Positions 51,501-59,231 of a DNA stretch of 64,000 nucleotides are shown here, piece by piece. Both the position numbers and the translations under genes were made by a program. Below the pieces are notes generated by a model that did no database searches, was not told the origin of the DNA, and was given only the letters and a program-made list of their open reading frames with translations. The stretch lies in NCBI RefSeq assembly GCF_041737845.1, contig NZ_JBGSQX010000037.1:1-64000 (forward strand), in the 5' to 3' direction. How positions within the stretch are numbered: the first letter of the stretch is position 1; each line of letters starts with the position of its first letter. This DNA is from Desulfococcus sp041737845 (GTDB taxonomy: Bacteria > Desulfobacterota > Desulfobacteria > Desulfobacterales > Desulfococcaceae).

Positions 51501-52817
51501 CCGAGGGATTCCATGGGGATCCTGTTTCGGTATCAGAACGGAAACAACTATTACCGGTACCTGATCAGCCGGATGCAGGGGATCCGGCGGCTCGAGAAGA
51601 AAACCAACGGTGTGTTCACGACCCTGGCCTTTGACGGCCGCGGGTTCAGCATAGGGCAGGAGATGACCGTAACCGTGGTGATCGACGGACCCGAGATGAT
51701 CGTCTACGAGAACGGTGAAATCCTGTTCAGCGCAAGGGATACCGATCATGCGGCGGGAAGCATTGCCCTGTTCACCCAGGGCCCCACGGCCTTCGACGAT
51801 ATCGAGGTCTCATTGCCCGCTTCTTCCCCGCGACTGGCGATATCCCAGCCCGGAGCCTTCACCATCGCTTCGACGGATGACACCGCCGGGCCTTATGAAA
51901 TGGACGGTGCCGCGACGGTGATGAACCTGCTTTCCGGGTACGGCGTCAAATTCATCAAGGATGCCGGCATGACAAGCATGGAAGACTGCCTGGATTATTC
52001 TCCACCTTATGATACGGCTGGCTGCGCTTTTGGCGGAGTCCTCTCCGGCGACCACTCGCTTTCAGCGATGATCGTGGACGGAACCGGCCAGGCGATTTCC
52101 GATTCCGCAGGCCTGGACGGAGACGCAAATGGAAAGATCGGATTCGGCGGCAAGTATATCGCTCTGTTCGGAGACAGCATCTCCAATGGTGTTGGGGACG
52201 ATAACACCGCTGATAACAATTCATCGGACGGTAGAAACCTGAATCGGGGTCTTTCCCCGATGCTCAACAACCAGCTATCGGGAACATTCGGTGTGCCGGT
52301 CACGGTCTATAACGAGGGCCTTGGTGGAACGACCTCGGTACAAGGATTGTCAAGAATCGGATCAACGATCGACGTTCATTCAAAAGCACAACTTTGGCTG
52401 GTACTGTTCGGCACCAACGATTCCGCTGGGACGTTGCCCCTCATGAGCGGGGTGGGGTGCACTGCAACCGATTTTGCCTCGGGGAATATCGAATGCATCG
52501 ATACCTATAAACATTACATGTCCAGAATCGTGGATTCGATTCAGGCTGGGGGCCATACCCCGTTCCTTGCCAAGGTGCCGTTCGTCAAGGACGTCTCCAT
52601 AGCTCGGGATCAATTGATTCAGGAATACAACGCGTGCATCGACGAATTGACGGCGGAGAGAGGGCTTCCCGACCCATCTCCCGACTTTTACACCTTTTTC
52701 AAACAGAATCCGGGTCTGTATTTTGATGAAATTCATCCCAACGGCAGCGGCTACCGGGAGATGGCGGCCATATGGCATGACGCCATTGTTGGAACCGGTA
52801 TTCTCGAACGCCCATAA
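48522..52817 (+). CDS. Giant secreted protein: carbohydrate-binding-like domain, three repeat modules, MopE-type motifs, SGNH hydrolase
   Basis: A 1431-residue exported protein. The signal peptide ends near ALDVAEA. A CBM6/35-like beta-sandwich (about 40-210) is followed by three units of MopE-type metal-binding motif (225-268, 450-495, 677-730; GDCNDGNAGINPGAVEIC type) and ~175-residue repeat module (274-448, 501-675, 737-910). Then come a LamG/3-keto-glycoside-hydrolase-like sandwich (about 914-1097) and a C-terminal SGNH hydrolase: GDSISNG with Ser1219, GTND (1297-1300) and DEIH with Asp1402 and His1405. The start is GTG 48522, eight bases after GGAGG. The modules match those of the 748-residue protein at 34684. 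The hydrolase could be a polysaccharide O-deacetylase or esterase. Confidence 0.85.
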   Translation: MPKLSSTAGYLWGRGIAIFLAGLLMLVAWALDVAEAATFQTIGGEVVIDAEQYTRLGGSVGGTWFVNTQKTGFIGSGYIESAKDDPGTLTFSGKTIRAEYDIDFKTAGTYYVHLRSYAEDHTQNGFFASVNGVQVSYGDPAATYVYAHWKNKWWWYTDGGGAGVRGYMVSFNVSSPGKKTFAVVRRDKGSRIDQIWLTQNRSTPVDAAVINRPAPSNFIVNENIDGDNDGFTIAQGDCNDGNAGINPGAVEICGDSIDQDCSGADLLCGGASQEFSFDAGSEGFSYRDDLFRGTSRPAYASGIYAGTVGYAGGGLQVTVGNVDNTWLTTGMSGGWSIPFTVNEAGPVTIDLRYRLTIAGEYEADEYSQVLASVDGTLIGAGGKDYLLELRETDIDGPAQDSGWRTATITVTLSKGTHTLAVGAWNNKKTGALEVTHVYFDDIVISQSTSSPDADGDGYTVAEGDCNDANASINPGATEICGDGIDQDCSGADLPCGGDSQVFNFDASSQGFSYRDDLFRGTRRPDYASGTYDGAGGYTGGGLRVTVGGLDFTSISDGMSGGWSTSFTVNAAGPVSISLRYRLIIAGEYESDEYSQALASVDGTLIGTGGNDYLIELRETDVNGPVQDSGWRIATLQVTLSEGTHTLAVGAWNNKKTGALEVTNAYFDDIVISQSSSSPDADGDGYTVGQGDCNDANASVNPGAVETCDDNIDNDCDGLIDCLDDSCDAFCGGIREEFGFNANSEGFVYNDDLFRGTSRPAYASGSYVGTGGYTGGGLRVTLGDIDGVSVTNGMSGGWSISFEVLAGGPVNISLRYRLTIAGEYEADEYSQVLASVDGALIGAGGGDFIYELRGTDVDTPIQDSGWRTATLQLTLGQGLHTLTVGAWNNKKTGALEVTQAYFDDIVISHSDSSTLLLFENFSSPDLSRWSVVDESIARPSDWRIVNGRYSQLSARVDEWEKNYHLGSYAYYSQGFGFDDYSVRLKMTSLASAFGPRDSMGILFRYQNGNNYYRYLISRMQGIRRLEKKTNGVFTTLAFDGRGFSIGQEMTVTVVIDGPEMIVYENGEILFSARDTDHAAGSIALFTQGPTAFDDIEVSLPASSPRLAISQPGAFTIASTDDTAGPYEMDGAATVMNLLSGYGVKFIKDAGMTSMEDCLDYSPPYDTAGCAFGGVLSGDHSLSAMIVDGTGQAISDSAGLDGDANGKIGFGGKYIALFGDSISNGVGDDNTADNNSSDGRNLNRGLSPMLNNQLSGTFGVPVTVYNEGLGGTTSVQGLSRIGSTIDVHSKAQLWLVLFGTNDSAGTLPLMSGVGCTATDFASGNIECIDTYKHYMSRIVDSIQAGGHTPFLAKVPFVKDVSIARDQLIQEYNACIDELTAERGLPDPSPDFYTFFKQNPGLYFDEIHPNGSGYREMAAIWHDAIVGTGILERP

Positions 52818-52839
52818 TCAGGCAAAGGATGGATAAAAA

Positions 52840-53238
52840 ATGAAAAAAATAATGATTTCAATATGCCTTTTGGCAATTGCCATGCTTTTCCTGCCGCCGG
52901 TTTCGAGGGCGAATGACGCCGAGATCGAGAGGTTGGTGCAGCAGTTCTTTTTTAATGTCTCCAATGGCCACGGCAACAGCGCAGCCGCCTTCTTGACCGA
53001 TCCGATGCTGAGCGAGAGGGGGAAACAACTCAGGAATAATCCTGCTTATGGCAATTTTCTCAGAAAAATTCATGCCAATGCAACCATACGGGTGACCGAC
53101 ATCGTCGCCGTCAATGAGGGCACCAAAACCGTCGATGTGGAGATCCTCCGTCAAAATGAAACCATTCCTGAAAAATTGCGCTATGTCGTCAAGATGGAGC
53201 AGAACCGATGGAAGATTTCTGAGGAAGTCAGGCCCTGA
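52840..53238 (+). CDS. Small exported NTF2-like protein
   Basis: A 132-residue protein with a clear signal peptide (MKKIMISICLLAIAMLFLPP, cleavage near SRAND) and a short alpha-beta domain. The sequence (IERLVQQFFFNVSNGHGNSA, then VNEGTKTVDVEILRQ, KMEQNRWKISEEVRP) has the feel of DUF4878/SnoaL-type NTF2-like domains, but no catalytic residue is apparent. Follows the giant protein by 22 bases; probably the same transcript. Confidence 0.7.
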   Translation: MKKIMISICLLAIAMLFLPPVSRANDAEIERLVQQFFFNVSNGHGNSAAAFLTDPMLSERGKQLRNNPAYGNFLRKIHANATIRVTDIVAVNEGTKTVDVEILRQNETIPEKLRYVVKMEQNRWKISEEVRP

Positions 53239-53273
53239 GTTTCTCTGTACCGGAGACGGATTGGAATTTCAGA

Positions 53274-53303
53274 CCTCGCTGAAGCCTGAAAATTTCAGCG
53301 AGG
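53274..53303 (+). repeat. Perfect 10-bp inverted repeat, hairpin
   Basis: CCTCGCTGAA-gcctgaaaat-TTCAGCGAGG lies 35 bases beyond the stop of the NTF2-like gene. There is no T-run, so it may be a weak terminator or mRNA-stabilising hairpin. Confidence 0.45.
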
Positions 53304-53361
53304 CCTACGCGGCCGGTCCCCATTTCCATCGAGCCATTCCGACGGATTATTAGGATAGATT

Positions 53362-54207
53362 GTGGTGTTGACAAAGAATTTAAAGAAATATGTCATGTCC
53401 CATTCCATCGCCGCGAGGCTTCAAATGCTTCCGGCTTTTATCATTATCGGGGCGATGAAATGCGGCACCACGTCACTGTTTCGGTATCTTGAGAAACATC
53501 CGGATTTTATTGCCCCGAAAACGAAAGAGATCCACTATTTTGATTTCAAATATGACAAAGGTCTCGATTGGTATCGGCGACAGTTCCCCACGAAGATCCG
53601 AAAGTTGAAATGCCGGCTCCAGGGCAGAAGTATCGTCACCGGCGAAGCCAGCCCTTATTATATGTACCACCCCCACGCCTGCCGACGGATATCGGCACTT
53701 ATTCCGGAGGTGAAACTGATCGTCCTTCTGAGGAATCCCGTGGACCGCGCCTATTCGCATTATCATAATGAGATCCGGCATGGGCGTGAATCCCTGACCT
53801 TCGAAGAGGCCCTTGAAACCGAGCCCGAGCGTCTGAAGGGCGAACTCGAAAAAATGGTCGAGGATGAGCGCTATTTCAGCGTCCATCACGGCCATCACGC
53901 CTATCTTGGTCGGGGGGTCTATGTGGAGCAGCTCAAGGCCTGCCGAGTCTACTTTCCGAAGGAACAATTCTTAATACTGGACAGCGATGCTCTTTTTTCC
54001 GATCCCCAGACGATGTATGACCGGGTCTGCGATTTTGTGGGCCTCGCGCGCCACAGGATCGCGGAATTCAAGACGCACAACCCCGGCGGCTATCAGGAAC
54101 AGATCCCCTCGGAATTGCGCAGGAAACTTGTCGATTATTACGCCCCTCACAATGAAGCGCTGTATGCATATCTCGGAATGGAATTTAATTGGGATAAACC
54201 GGCGTGA
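53362..54207 (+). CDS. Sulfotransferase
   Basis: A 281-residue PAPS-dependent sulfotransferase. The 5'-phosphosulfate loop is IIIGAMKCGTTSLFRYL (about 27-43), with the catalytic-type region following. The 3'-phosphate site is LLRNPVDRAYSHYHNEIRHG (about residue 123 on). The C-terminal helix has FDPA-like YAPHNEALYAYLG. The start is GTG 53362 after AGGA; ATG at 53395 is also possible. In a polysaccharide locus it most likely sulfates the polymer or a terminal sugar. Confidence 0.9.
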   Translation: MVLTKNLKKYVMSHSIAARLQMLPAFIIIGAMKCGTTSLFRYLEKHPDFIAPKTKEIHYFDFKYDKGLDWYRRQFPTKIRKLKCRLQGRSIVTGEASPYYMYHPHACRRISALIPEVKLIVLLRNPVDRAYSHYHNEIRHGRESLTFEEALETEPERLKGELEKMVEDERYFSVHHGHHAYLGRGVYVEQLKACRVYFPKEQFLILDSDALFSDPQTMYDRVCDFVGLARHRIAEFKTHNPGGYQEQIPSELRRKLVDYYAPHNEALYAYLGMEFNWDKPA

Positions 54208-54240
54208 TAGGGGCAAGGGCTAAGGCCCAAGGGGCGAGCA
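54208..54240. repeat. Purine-rich intergenic repeat, copy 3 (diverged)
   Basis: gggcaagggctaaggcccaaggggcgag-like sequence just after a stop resembles the words of the elements at 3835 and 16846 (ggggc-aagggc-gag). It is less regular and supported only by word similarity. Confidence 0.35.
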
Positions 54241-54241
54241 G

Positions 54242-54272
54242 GTAGGATGGGTGGAGCGAAGCGGAACCCATC
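54242..54272. repeat. GATGGGT…ACCCATC hairpin repeat
   Basis: GATGGGT (54246-54252) and ACCCATC (54266-54272) are perfectly complementary and enclose GGA-gcgaagc-GGA. Elements of this kind (GTAGGATGGGT…ACCCATC) occur as many intergenic copies in diverse bacterial genomes. Only one copy is seen here. Confidence 0.6.
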
Positions 54273-54318
54273 GCGAGCTGGCGGCTGAGGGTTGCAAAGC
54301 ATCTACGCGAAGGTTTAT

Positions 54319-54369
54319 ATGACGATCATGACGACAGACGGCTTCACCGATCATCAGAAATGTTCATAG
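54319..54369 (+). CDS. Possible 16-residue leader ORF overlapping the GMC start
   Basis: ATG at 54319 follows AAGG by six bases and opens MTIMTTDGFTDHQKCS, ending in TAG at 54367-54369, ten bases into the next gene. The GMC gene's own ATG at 54360 has no clear ribosome site, so translation may depend on this leader. The evidence is positional only. Confidence 0.3.
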   Translation: MTIMTTDGFTDHQKCS

Positions 54370-56012
54370 ACGCCCGCACTATCGATAAGGACGGGATCTT
54401 CCGCACAGACGTGTGCATCGCCGGTGCCGGGGTTGCCGGCATCACCTTGGCGCGGGAATTCATGGCTTCCGGCTTTGATACGTGCATCGTCGAGAGCGGG
54501 GGATTTAAGCCGGACAAAGCTACTCAGGCACTGTATTACGGGGAGAACATCGGGCTTCCGTATTACCCTCTGGACACGGCCAGAGGCAGGTTTTTCGCAG
54601 GCACTGCGCACTACTGGGGCGTCAAACTTCCGGGCCAGGAGATGGGGGTCCGCCTTCGTGCCCTGGATCCCATCGATTTTGAAAAGCGGGAATGGGTGCC
54701 CCACAGCGGGTGGCCATTCGACAAGGCGCACCTTGATCCCTACTACGAAAGAGCCCACCGGTTTCTCAAGATCGGCCCTTACACCTACGAATCCGCGGAC
54801 TGGGTCGATCCGGATTCCCGGCCGGCCTTCCCGTTTGTGGGCGATCGTGTCAAGACCACGATGTTCCAGTTTGCCCGGAGGGATATCTTTTTCAAGGACT
54901 TTCGGGATGAAATCGATCGCGCAGAGAGCGTCAAAACCCTGCTGCACGGAAATGTAGCCGAGATCGAAACCACCGAGTCGGGCAATGCGGTGACGGGTTT
55001 TCGCATAGCATGCCTGAACGGAAACCATTTCAGGGTCGAGGCCAGGCTCTATATTTTGGCCATGGGCGCAATCGAAATCCCCCGGCTTCTGTTGCTTTCT
55101 GACAAGGTATGGAAGCCAGGCATCGGAAACAATAACGACCTCGTGGGGCGTTTTTTCATGGAGCACCCCCACTTGTGGACGGGCAATTTTGTTCCGGCAG
55201 GTGTGTCGGTCTCAAACGCCATGCGGCTCTATGAAGTCCATCGAAAAAACGGCACGAATGTCATGGGCAAGATTGCCATCGGTGAGGCCACCCTCCGGGA
55301 AGAGAAATTGTTGAACTGGGTGACGTCCATTCATCCGGATTTCCGTCTGAGCCAGAACCATTATTTGTGCCACGACACCCCCGGCGTCATCGCTTATCGG
55401 GAACTTAAGAAAAACATGCTGGGCGGAAGAATGCCGGTGAACCTCCTCTCCCATCTCAAAAACATGATGGTTGACGGGAAGAGCATCGCGCGGGCGACCT
55501 ATCGAAAATTCAAACGAACATTCAAACGCGATTTTGAACGCAACAAGCATGTTGCGGTCTGCTGGCTCAACCCCATGGTCGAACAGGCTCCCAACCCCGA
55601 CAGCCGAGTGGTGCTTGGAGAAGAGCGGGACGCCATCGGACAGCGAAGGGTAAGCCTGGACTGGCGTCTCACGTCCCTCGACACACATACCTTCACGCGG
55701 GCCCAGGAAATCCTTGACGAAGAGCTTCGAAAGGCCGGATTAGGGCATCTGATCATCCACACCCGGGCGGATCAAATTCCACGCAACGTCCATGGCGGCT
55801 GGCACCACATGGGGACGACGCGGATGAACAGCAACCCAAAACACGGCGTGGTGGACGAACATTGCAGGGTTCATGGCGTCGGGAACCTCTTTGTCGCGGG
55901 AGCCTCGGTTTTTCCCACCAGCGGATACGCTAATCCGGTGCTTACCACTGTCGCAATCGTCATGCGTCTTGCCGACCATGTCAAGGAGATTACAGCCAGG
56001 GGAAACGGATGA
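54360..56012 (+). CDS. GMC-family FAD-dependent oxidoreductase
   Basis: A 550-residue flavoenzyme of the glucose-methanol-choline oxidoreductase class. An N-terminal FAD-binding GAGVAGITLAREF (22-34) is followed by an FAD-contacting AHYWGVKLPG region. The C-terminal domain is conserved (GGWHHMGTTRMNSNPKHGVV, FVAGASVFPTSGYANPVLTT). It has no signal peptide, so it is cytosolic or peripheral. It is followed 34 bases later by an FeS protein and an NrfD-like membrane protein, suggesting the FADH2 electrons enter the quinone pool through them. A sugar or polyol as substrate is inferred from its location only. Confidence 0.88.
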   Translation: MFIDARTIDKDGIFRTDVCIAGAGVAGITLAREFMASGFDTCIVESGGFKPDKATQALYYGENIGLPYYPLDTARGRFFAGTAHYWGVKLPGQEMGVRLRALDPIDFEKREWVPHSGWPFDKAHLDPYYERAHRFLKIGPYTYESADWVDPDSRPAFPFVGDRVKTTMFQFARRDIFFKDFRDEIDRAESVKTLLHGNVAEIETTESGNAVTGFRIACLNGNHFRVEARLYILAMGAIEIPRLLLLSDKVWKPGIGNNNDLVGRFFMEHPHLWTGNFVPAGVSVSNAMRLYEVHRKNGTNVMGKIAIGEATLREEKLLNWVTSIHPDFRLSQNHYLCHDTPGVIAYRELKKNMLGGRMPVNLLSHLKNMMVDGKSIARATYRKFKRTFKRDFERNKHVAVCWLNPMVEQAPNPDSRVVLGEERDAIGQRRVSLDWRLTSLDTHTFTRAQEILDEELRKAGLGHLIIHTRADQIPRNVHGGWHHMGTTRMNSNPKHGVVDEHCRVHGVGNLFVAGASVFPTSGYANPVLTTVAIVMRLADHVKEITARGNG

Positions 56013-56046
56013 CAGGCGTGATGCGGAAGATGGAAAGTAATGCAAA

Positions 56047-56664
56047 ATGACACATTGGGTCATGGTCATCGATATCCGGCACTGTATCGGGTGCAAAAGC
56101 TGCATCCTCGCCTGCAGCCAGGCCAATGACATCGCCGACGGGGCCTGGCGCAAAATAAAGGAGATGGGTGATCCGGAGCTTCCGGATCGGCGTCGGCATT
56201 TCCTGACCCGAGCCTGCATGCACTGTGAAAACCCTCCGTGCCTGAATGTATGTCCGACGACGGCGACCCACCGGCGCGAGGACGGCATCGTGGCCGTTGA
56301 TCCGGACAAGTGCGTCGGGTGCGGCGCCTGCATCCTGGCCTGCCCCTATGATGCGAGGGTGCTGGATACGCCTCAGTATGATTTCGAGACCGGAACCTCC
56401 CGGCATGACCCCCGGAAAAAGACCTGCACAAAGTGTCATTTCTGCATGCCGAGGATCGAAAAAGGGAAAGAAAAGGGCTTGAAGCCGGGTGCGGACCCCG
56501 ATGCGACCCCCTTGTGCGTTGTGACGTGCGGTACGGGGGCACTCCATTTCGGGGATATAGACGATCCGGACAGCCAAGTGTCTGCATTGATCGAAAACAA
56601 CCCGACCATAAGGCTCTCGGAAGATTCGGGAACAAAACCCTCACTGTACTATATCATCGATTGA
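56047..56664 (+). CDS. 4Fe-4S ferredoxin-type electron-transfer subunit (NrfC/DmsB-like)
   Basis: A 205-residue protein with four 4Fe-4S cluster motifs in the order of DmsB/NrfC: CIGCKSCILAC (13-23), CMHCENPPCLNVC, CVGCGACILACPYD and CTKCHFC with a later cysteine pair. No Tat signal peptide is present, so it probably works on the cytoplasmic side. It is encoded between the GMC flavoenzyme and an NrfD-like membrane subunit. No molybdopterin subunit, the usual partner, is in the locus. Confidence 0.9.
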   Translation: MTHWVMVIDIRHCIGCKSCILACSQANDIADGAWRKIKEMGDPELPDRRRHFLTRACMHCENPPCLNVCPTTATHRREDGIVAVDPDKCVGCGACILACPYDARVLDTPQYDFETGTSRHDPRKKTCTKCHFCMPRIEKGKEKGLKPGADPDATPLCVVTCGTGALHFGDIDDPDSQVSALIENNPTIRLSEDSGTKPSLYYIID

Positions 56665-56673
56665 AACAGGGCT

Positions 56674-57558
56674 ATGGTCGAAATCATATCCGGAAAAAAA
56701 CAGAATCACTGGCGCGGGCCGGCCGTACTCAACTTTTTTTTAGGGGGAACAGGCATTGGATTTTATATCCTGCTGGTCTTGTTCGGTCCGGACTCCAAGG
56801 CGGGGAGCGGCAATGTCATGGATCTCCTCCCCGCGGCCCTGACGGCTTTGGGGCTGGCGGCCGTTGCTGTGGAGGCTGGACGTCCATTCCGGGGGCTGTA
56901 TCTCTTTTTGAATGTGAAACGATCATGGATGTCCCGCGAGGTCGTCTTTGCGACCCTTTTCATCGTGCTTTCCCTGATGGAACGGAAGCGCGGGGATACG
57001 GTATTGCCCATGCTTACGGCAACCGCAGGGGTGATGTTTGTCATCAGCCAGGCGATGATTTTGTATCGTTCGTCCGCCGTTCCGGCCTGGCGCCGCCCGA
57101 TCCTTCCGCTGATGTTCATCACGGCGTCGCTCCTGAACGCCTTTGGTCTGGCTCTGCTGCTGGCGGCTGCGGATGTCTGCCCCGTCGATGAGGCTGTCCT
57201 GGTATACGGATGGGTTTGTATTTTTCTGGCGCTGGTGACTTGGCAGAAGGGCCTGTATGTCCGAACCCATATCGAAACGCCTGCGGCGGTTCCGCCGATT
57301 CGGTCACATCGGGTGAGGATCGCGGACGCGGGTGCGGGAGGGGTGCTGCCCCTGCTGATTCTTGCCGTACTCCTGTTCAGCGGAATTCCGCCAAAGGGGG
57401 CCGTTGCCTCGGCAGCTTATGCCCTTTGCGGGGCGTTCATATTGACCTGCGGGTATTACCGGCTGCAGCGGCTGATCACCGGCATCGACTATTTGGTGCC
57501 TGTATCGATCGGCACTCCCGGGGAATCCAGAAAACATGACGCCTTTTTACAGACCTGA
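56674..57558 (+). CDS. NrfD/DmsC-like membrane subunit
   Basis: A 294-residue membrane protein with about eight hydrophobic segments. The fold of quinone-interacting DmsC/NrfD subunits is suggested by FFLGGTGIGFYILLVLFG at the N-terminus and GRPFRGLYLFLNVKRSWMSREV, a loop like the one between helices 2 and 3 of DmsC. It starts 10 bases after the FeS gene and its end overlaps the acyltransferase gene by 23 bases. It likely links the FeS protein to menaquinone. Confidence 0.8.
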   Translation: MVEIISGKKQNHWRGPAVLNFFLGGTGIGFYILLVLFGPDSKAGSGNVMDLLPAALTALGLAAVAVEAGRPFRGLYLFLNVKRSWMSREVVFATLFIVLSLMERKRGDTVLPMLTATAGVMFVISQAMILYRSSAVPAWRRPILPLMFITASLLNAFGLALLLAAADVCPVDEAVLVYGWVCIFLALVTWQKGLYVRTHIETPAAVPPIRSHRVRIADAGAGGVLPLLILAVLLFSGIPPKGAVASAAYALCGAFILTCGYYRLQRLITGIDYLVPVSIGTPGESRKHDAFLQT

Positions 57559-58216
57559 CAATCGATTCGTACGCAAATGGACGCGGTTCTGGATCCAAAG
57601 GGGCGGTTTGACGCCCACGGGGCGCTTTGCCATGAGAATGGCCGCCCTTTTCGTCGCACCCCATAAATCGAGGGTTGCCCTGGCCCACCTGGCGCCGACG
57701 GGATATGTGGCCCCATCGGTGATCATCGATCATGATGAGCTTTCCCTGGGAAGCCGCGTTTTCATCGACGACGGGAGCATCCTTTTCAAGCGGGACGGAA
57801 CAGGGCGCATGACCCTGGCCGACGGCGTGATCATCTTCCGGCAGGTCTTTCTGGAATCGGGGATGGGGGGGGACCTTTTCATCGATGAAAAGGCGAGCAT
57901 CCACCCCCGCTGTCAGATCAACGCCTATCATGATTCCATTCATATCGGCAAAAACGTGATGCTCGCCCCGTTTTGCGCCCTCTACTCCTACAATCACGGG
58001 TTGAAGCCGGACATCCCCATCATCGAACAGCCGGTGGAAAGCCGGGGACCCATCATCATCGGCGACGGGGCGTGGCTGGGCGTCGGCGTCATCGTCACCA
58101 GCGGGGTCACCATCGGTGCCGGCGCGGCCGTGGGCGCAGGATCCGTTGTCACCCGGGATGTGCCTCCCGACACCATCGCCGCGGGAAACCCGGCGCGCAT
58201 TGTCAAGGAACGATAG
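57536..58216 (+). CDS. Hexapeptide-repeat acyltransferase
   Basis: A 226-residue left-handed beta-helix enzyme of the WbbJ/NeuD-like class. Successive I/V-rich hexapeptides (IHIGKNVMLAPFCALYSYN, IIIGDGAWLGVGVIVTSGV, TIGAGAAVGAGSVVTRDVPP) are followed by AGNPARIV, diagnostic for sugar O-/N-acetyltransferases. The catalytic His is in YSYNHGLK. It probably acetylates a sugar of the polymer. Its ATG lies within the end of the NrfD-like gene. Confidence 0.9.
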   Translation: MTPFYRPDNRFVRKWTRFWIQRGGLTPTGRFAMRMAALFVAPHKSRVALAHLAPTGYVAPSVIIDHDELSLGSRVFIDDGSILFKRDGTGRMTLADGVIIFRQVFLESGMGGDLFIDEKASIHPRCQINAYHDSIHIGKNVMLAPFCALYSYNHGLKPDIPIIEQPVESRGPIIIGDGAWLGVGVIVTSGVTIGAGAAVGAGSVVTRDVPPDTIAAGNPARIVKER

Positions 58217-58232
58217 GAGCCGTTCAGACCCC

Positions 58233-59219
58233 GTGGAAAAAGTACATGAGAATCGAGACGGCGTGGAAATTAGCGTTGTGGTGTGCACCTACAACCGCGC
58301 CGACATGTTGGAAGAAACCCTTCGGAGTTGGGGAAGTGTTGAAAAGGGCGAATGTCGCGTTGAGCTGGTGGTGGTTGACAACAACTCGACGGACGGAACC
58401 CGGAAGGTGGTTGAGACGTTTGAGAAGTCCCACGGCGGCGATCTAAACTATGTTTTCGAACCCAACCCGGGCCTCTCCTTCGCGCGGAACAAGGGGATCA
58501 AGGCGGCCCGTGGCCGGATCATCGCCTTCGTGGATGACGACATCTATTTTCGCGAAGACTGGCTTCAGGCCCTGGTGTCGGTTTTTCAACGCCATCCCAA
58601 GACCGACGGCGTCGGCGGCAACTCCATCCCTTTGTTCGAGGGGCCCAGACCCGACTGGCTGACGGATGAGCTTGGGATGTTCTACGGATCGACCCTGTCC
58701 GGGGAAACCGAAAAACGAATGGTCTTTCCAGAGCATCCTTTCGGGGTCAACATGGCCTTCAGGCGGGAGGTGTTCGTTCGTGTCGGCGGGTTCACCACCC
58801 GCCTGGGGCGCATCAAGACATCCCTCCTTTCCAATGAGGAGAAGGAGCTGTTTTACCGCCTTCATCAGGCGGGCATGTTTGTCCTGTATGCACCCGACAT
58901 CGTGGTACATCACCGGGTCCCCAAGGAGCGCATGGATCAGCAATGGATCATCCGGCGGGTTTTCTGGCAGGGGATTTCCAAGGTGGCGTTTACGCAGCTC
59001 ACCAACAGGCAGGGCCGTTTCACTCTTTTACGGGATGCCTTGATCCACGGCAAGCGCGCCGTGTTTGGACAGCGGCCATTTTGCTGGAAAAACTGCATCC
59101 TCTTATATCCAAGGCAAGAGGTCAAAGAACAGATGAAGACCGCGCTATCGCTGGGGATTGCGAGGCAGAGCCTGATTGAATTTATCAATTTCGATGTGAA
59201 CAATTTAAGACAGGAATGA
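58233..59219 (+). CDS. Glycosyltransferase family 2
   Basis: A 328-residue GT-A fold enzyme. The donor-binding VVVCTYNRADMLEETLRSW opens the fold, then VVDNNSTDGTRKVVETF, and the metal-binding DDD-type AFVDDDIYF. The acceptor-side region has FGVNMAFRREVFVRVGG. It starts at GTG 58233 (AGGAG lies 14 bases upstream). No TM segments, so it is cytoplasmic or peripheral. Confidence 0.9.
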   Translation: MEKVHENRDGVEISVVVCTYNRADMLEETLRSWGSVEKGECRVELVVVDNNSTDGTRKVVETFEKSHGGDLNYVFEPNPGLSFARNKGIKAARGRIIAFVDDDIYFREDWLQALVSVFQRHPKTDGVGGNSIPLFEGPRPDWLTDELGMFYGSTLSGETEKRMVFPEHPFGVNMAFRREVFVRVGGFTTRLGRIKTSLLSNEEKELFYRLHQAGMFVLYAPDIVVHHRVPKERMDQQWIIRRVFWQGISKVAFTQLTNRQGRFTLLRDALIHGKRAVFGQRPFCWKNCILLYPRQEVKEQMKTALSLGIARQSLIEFINFDVNNLRQE

Positions 59220-59231
59220 CAGGACGGACGG

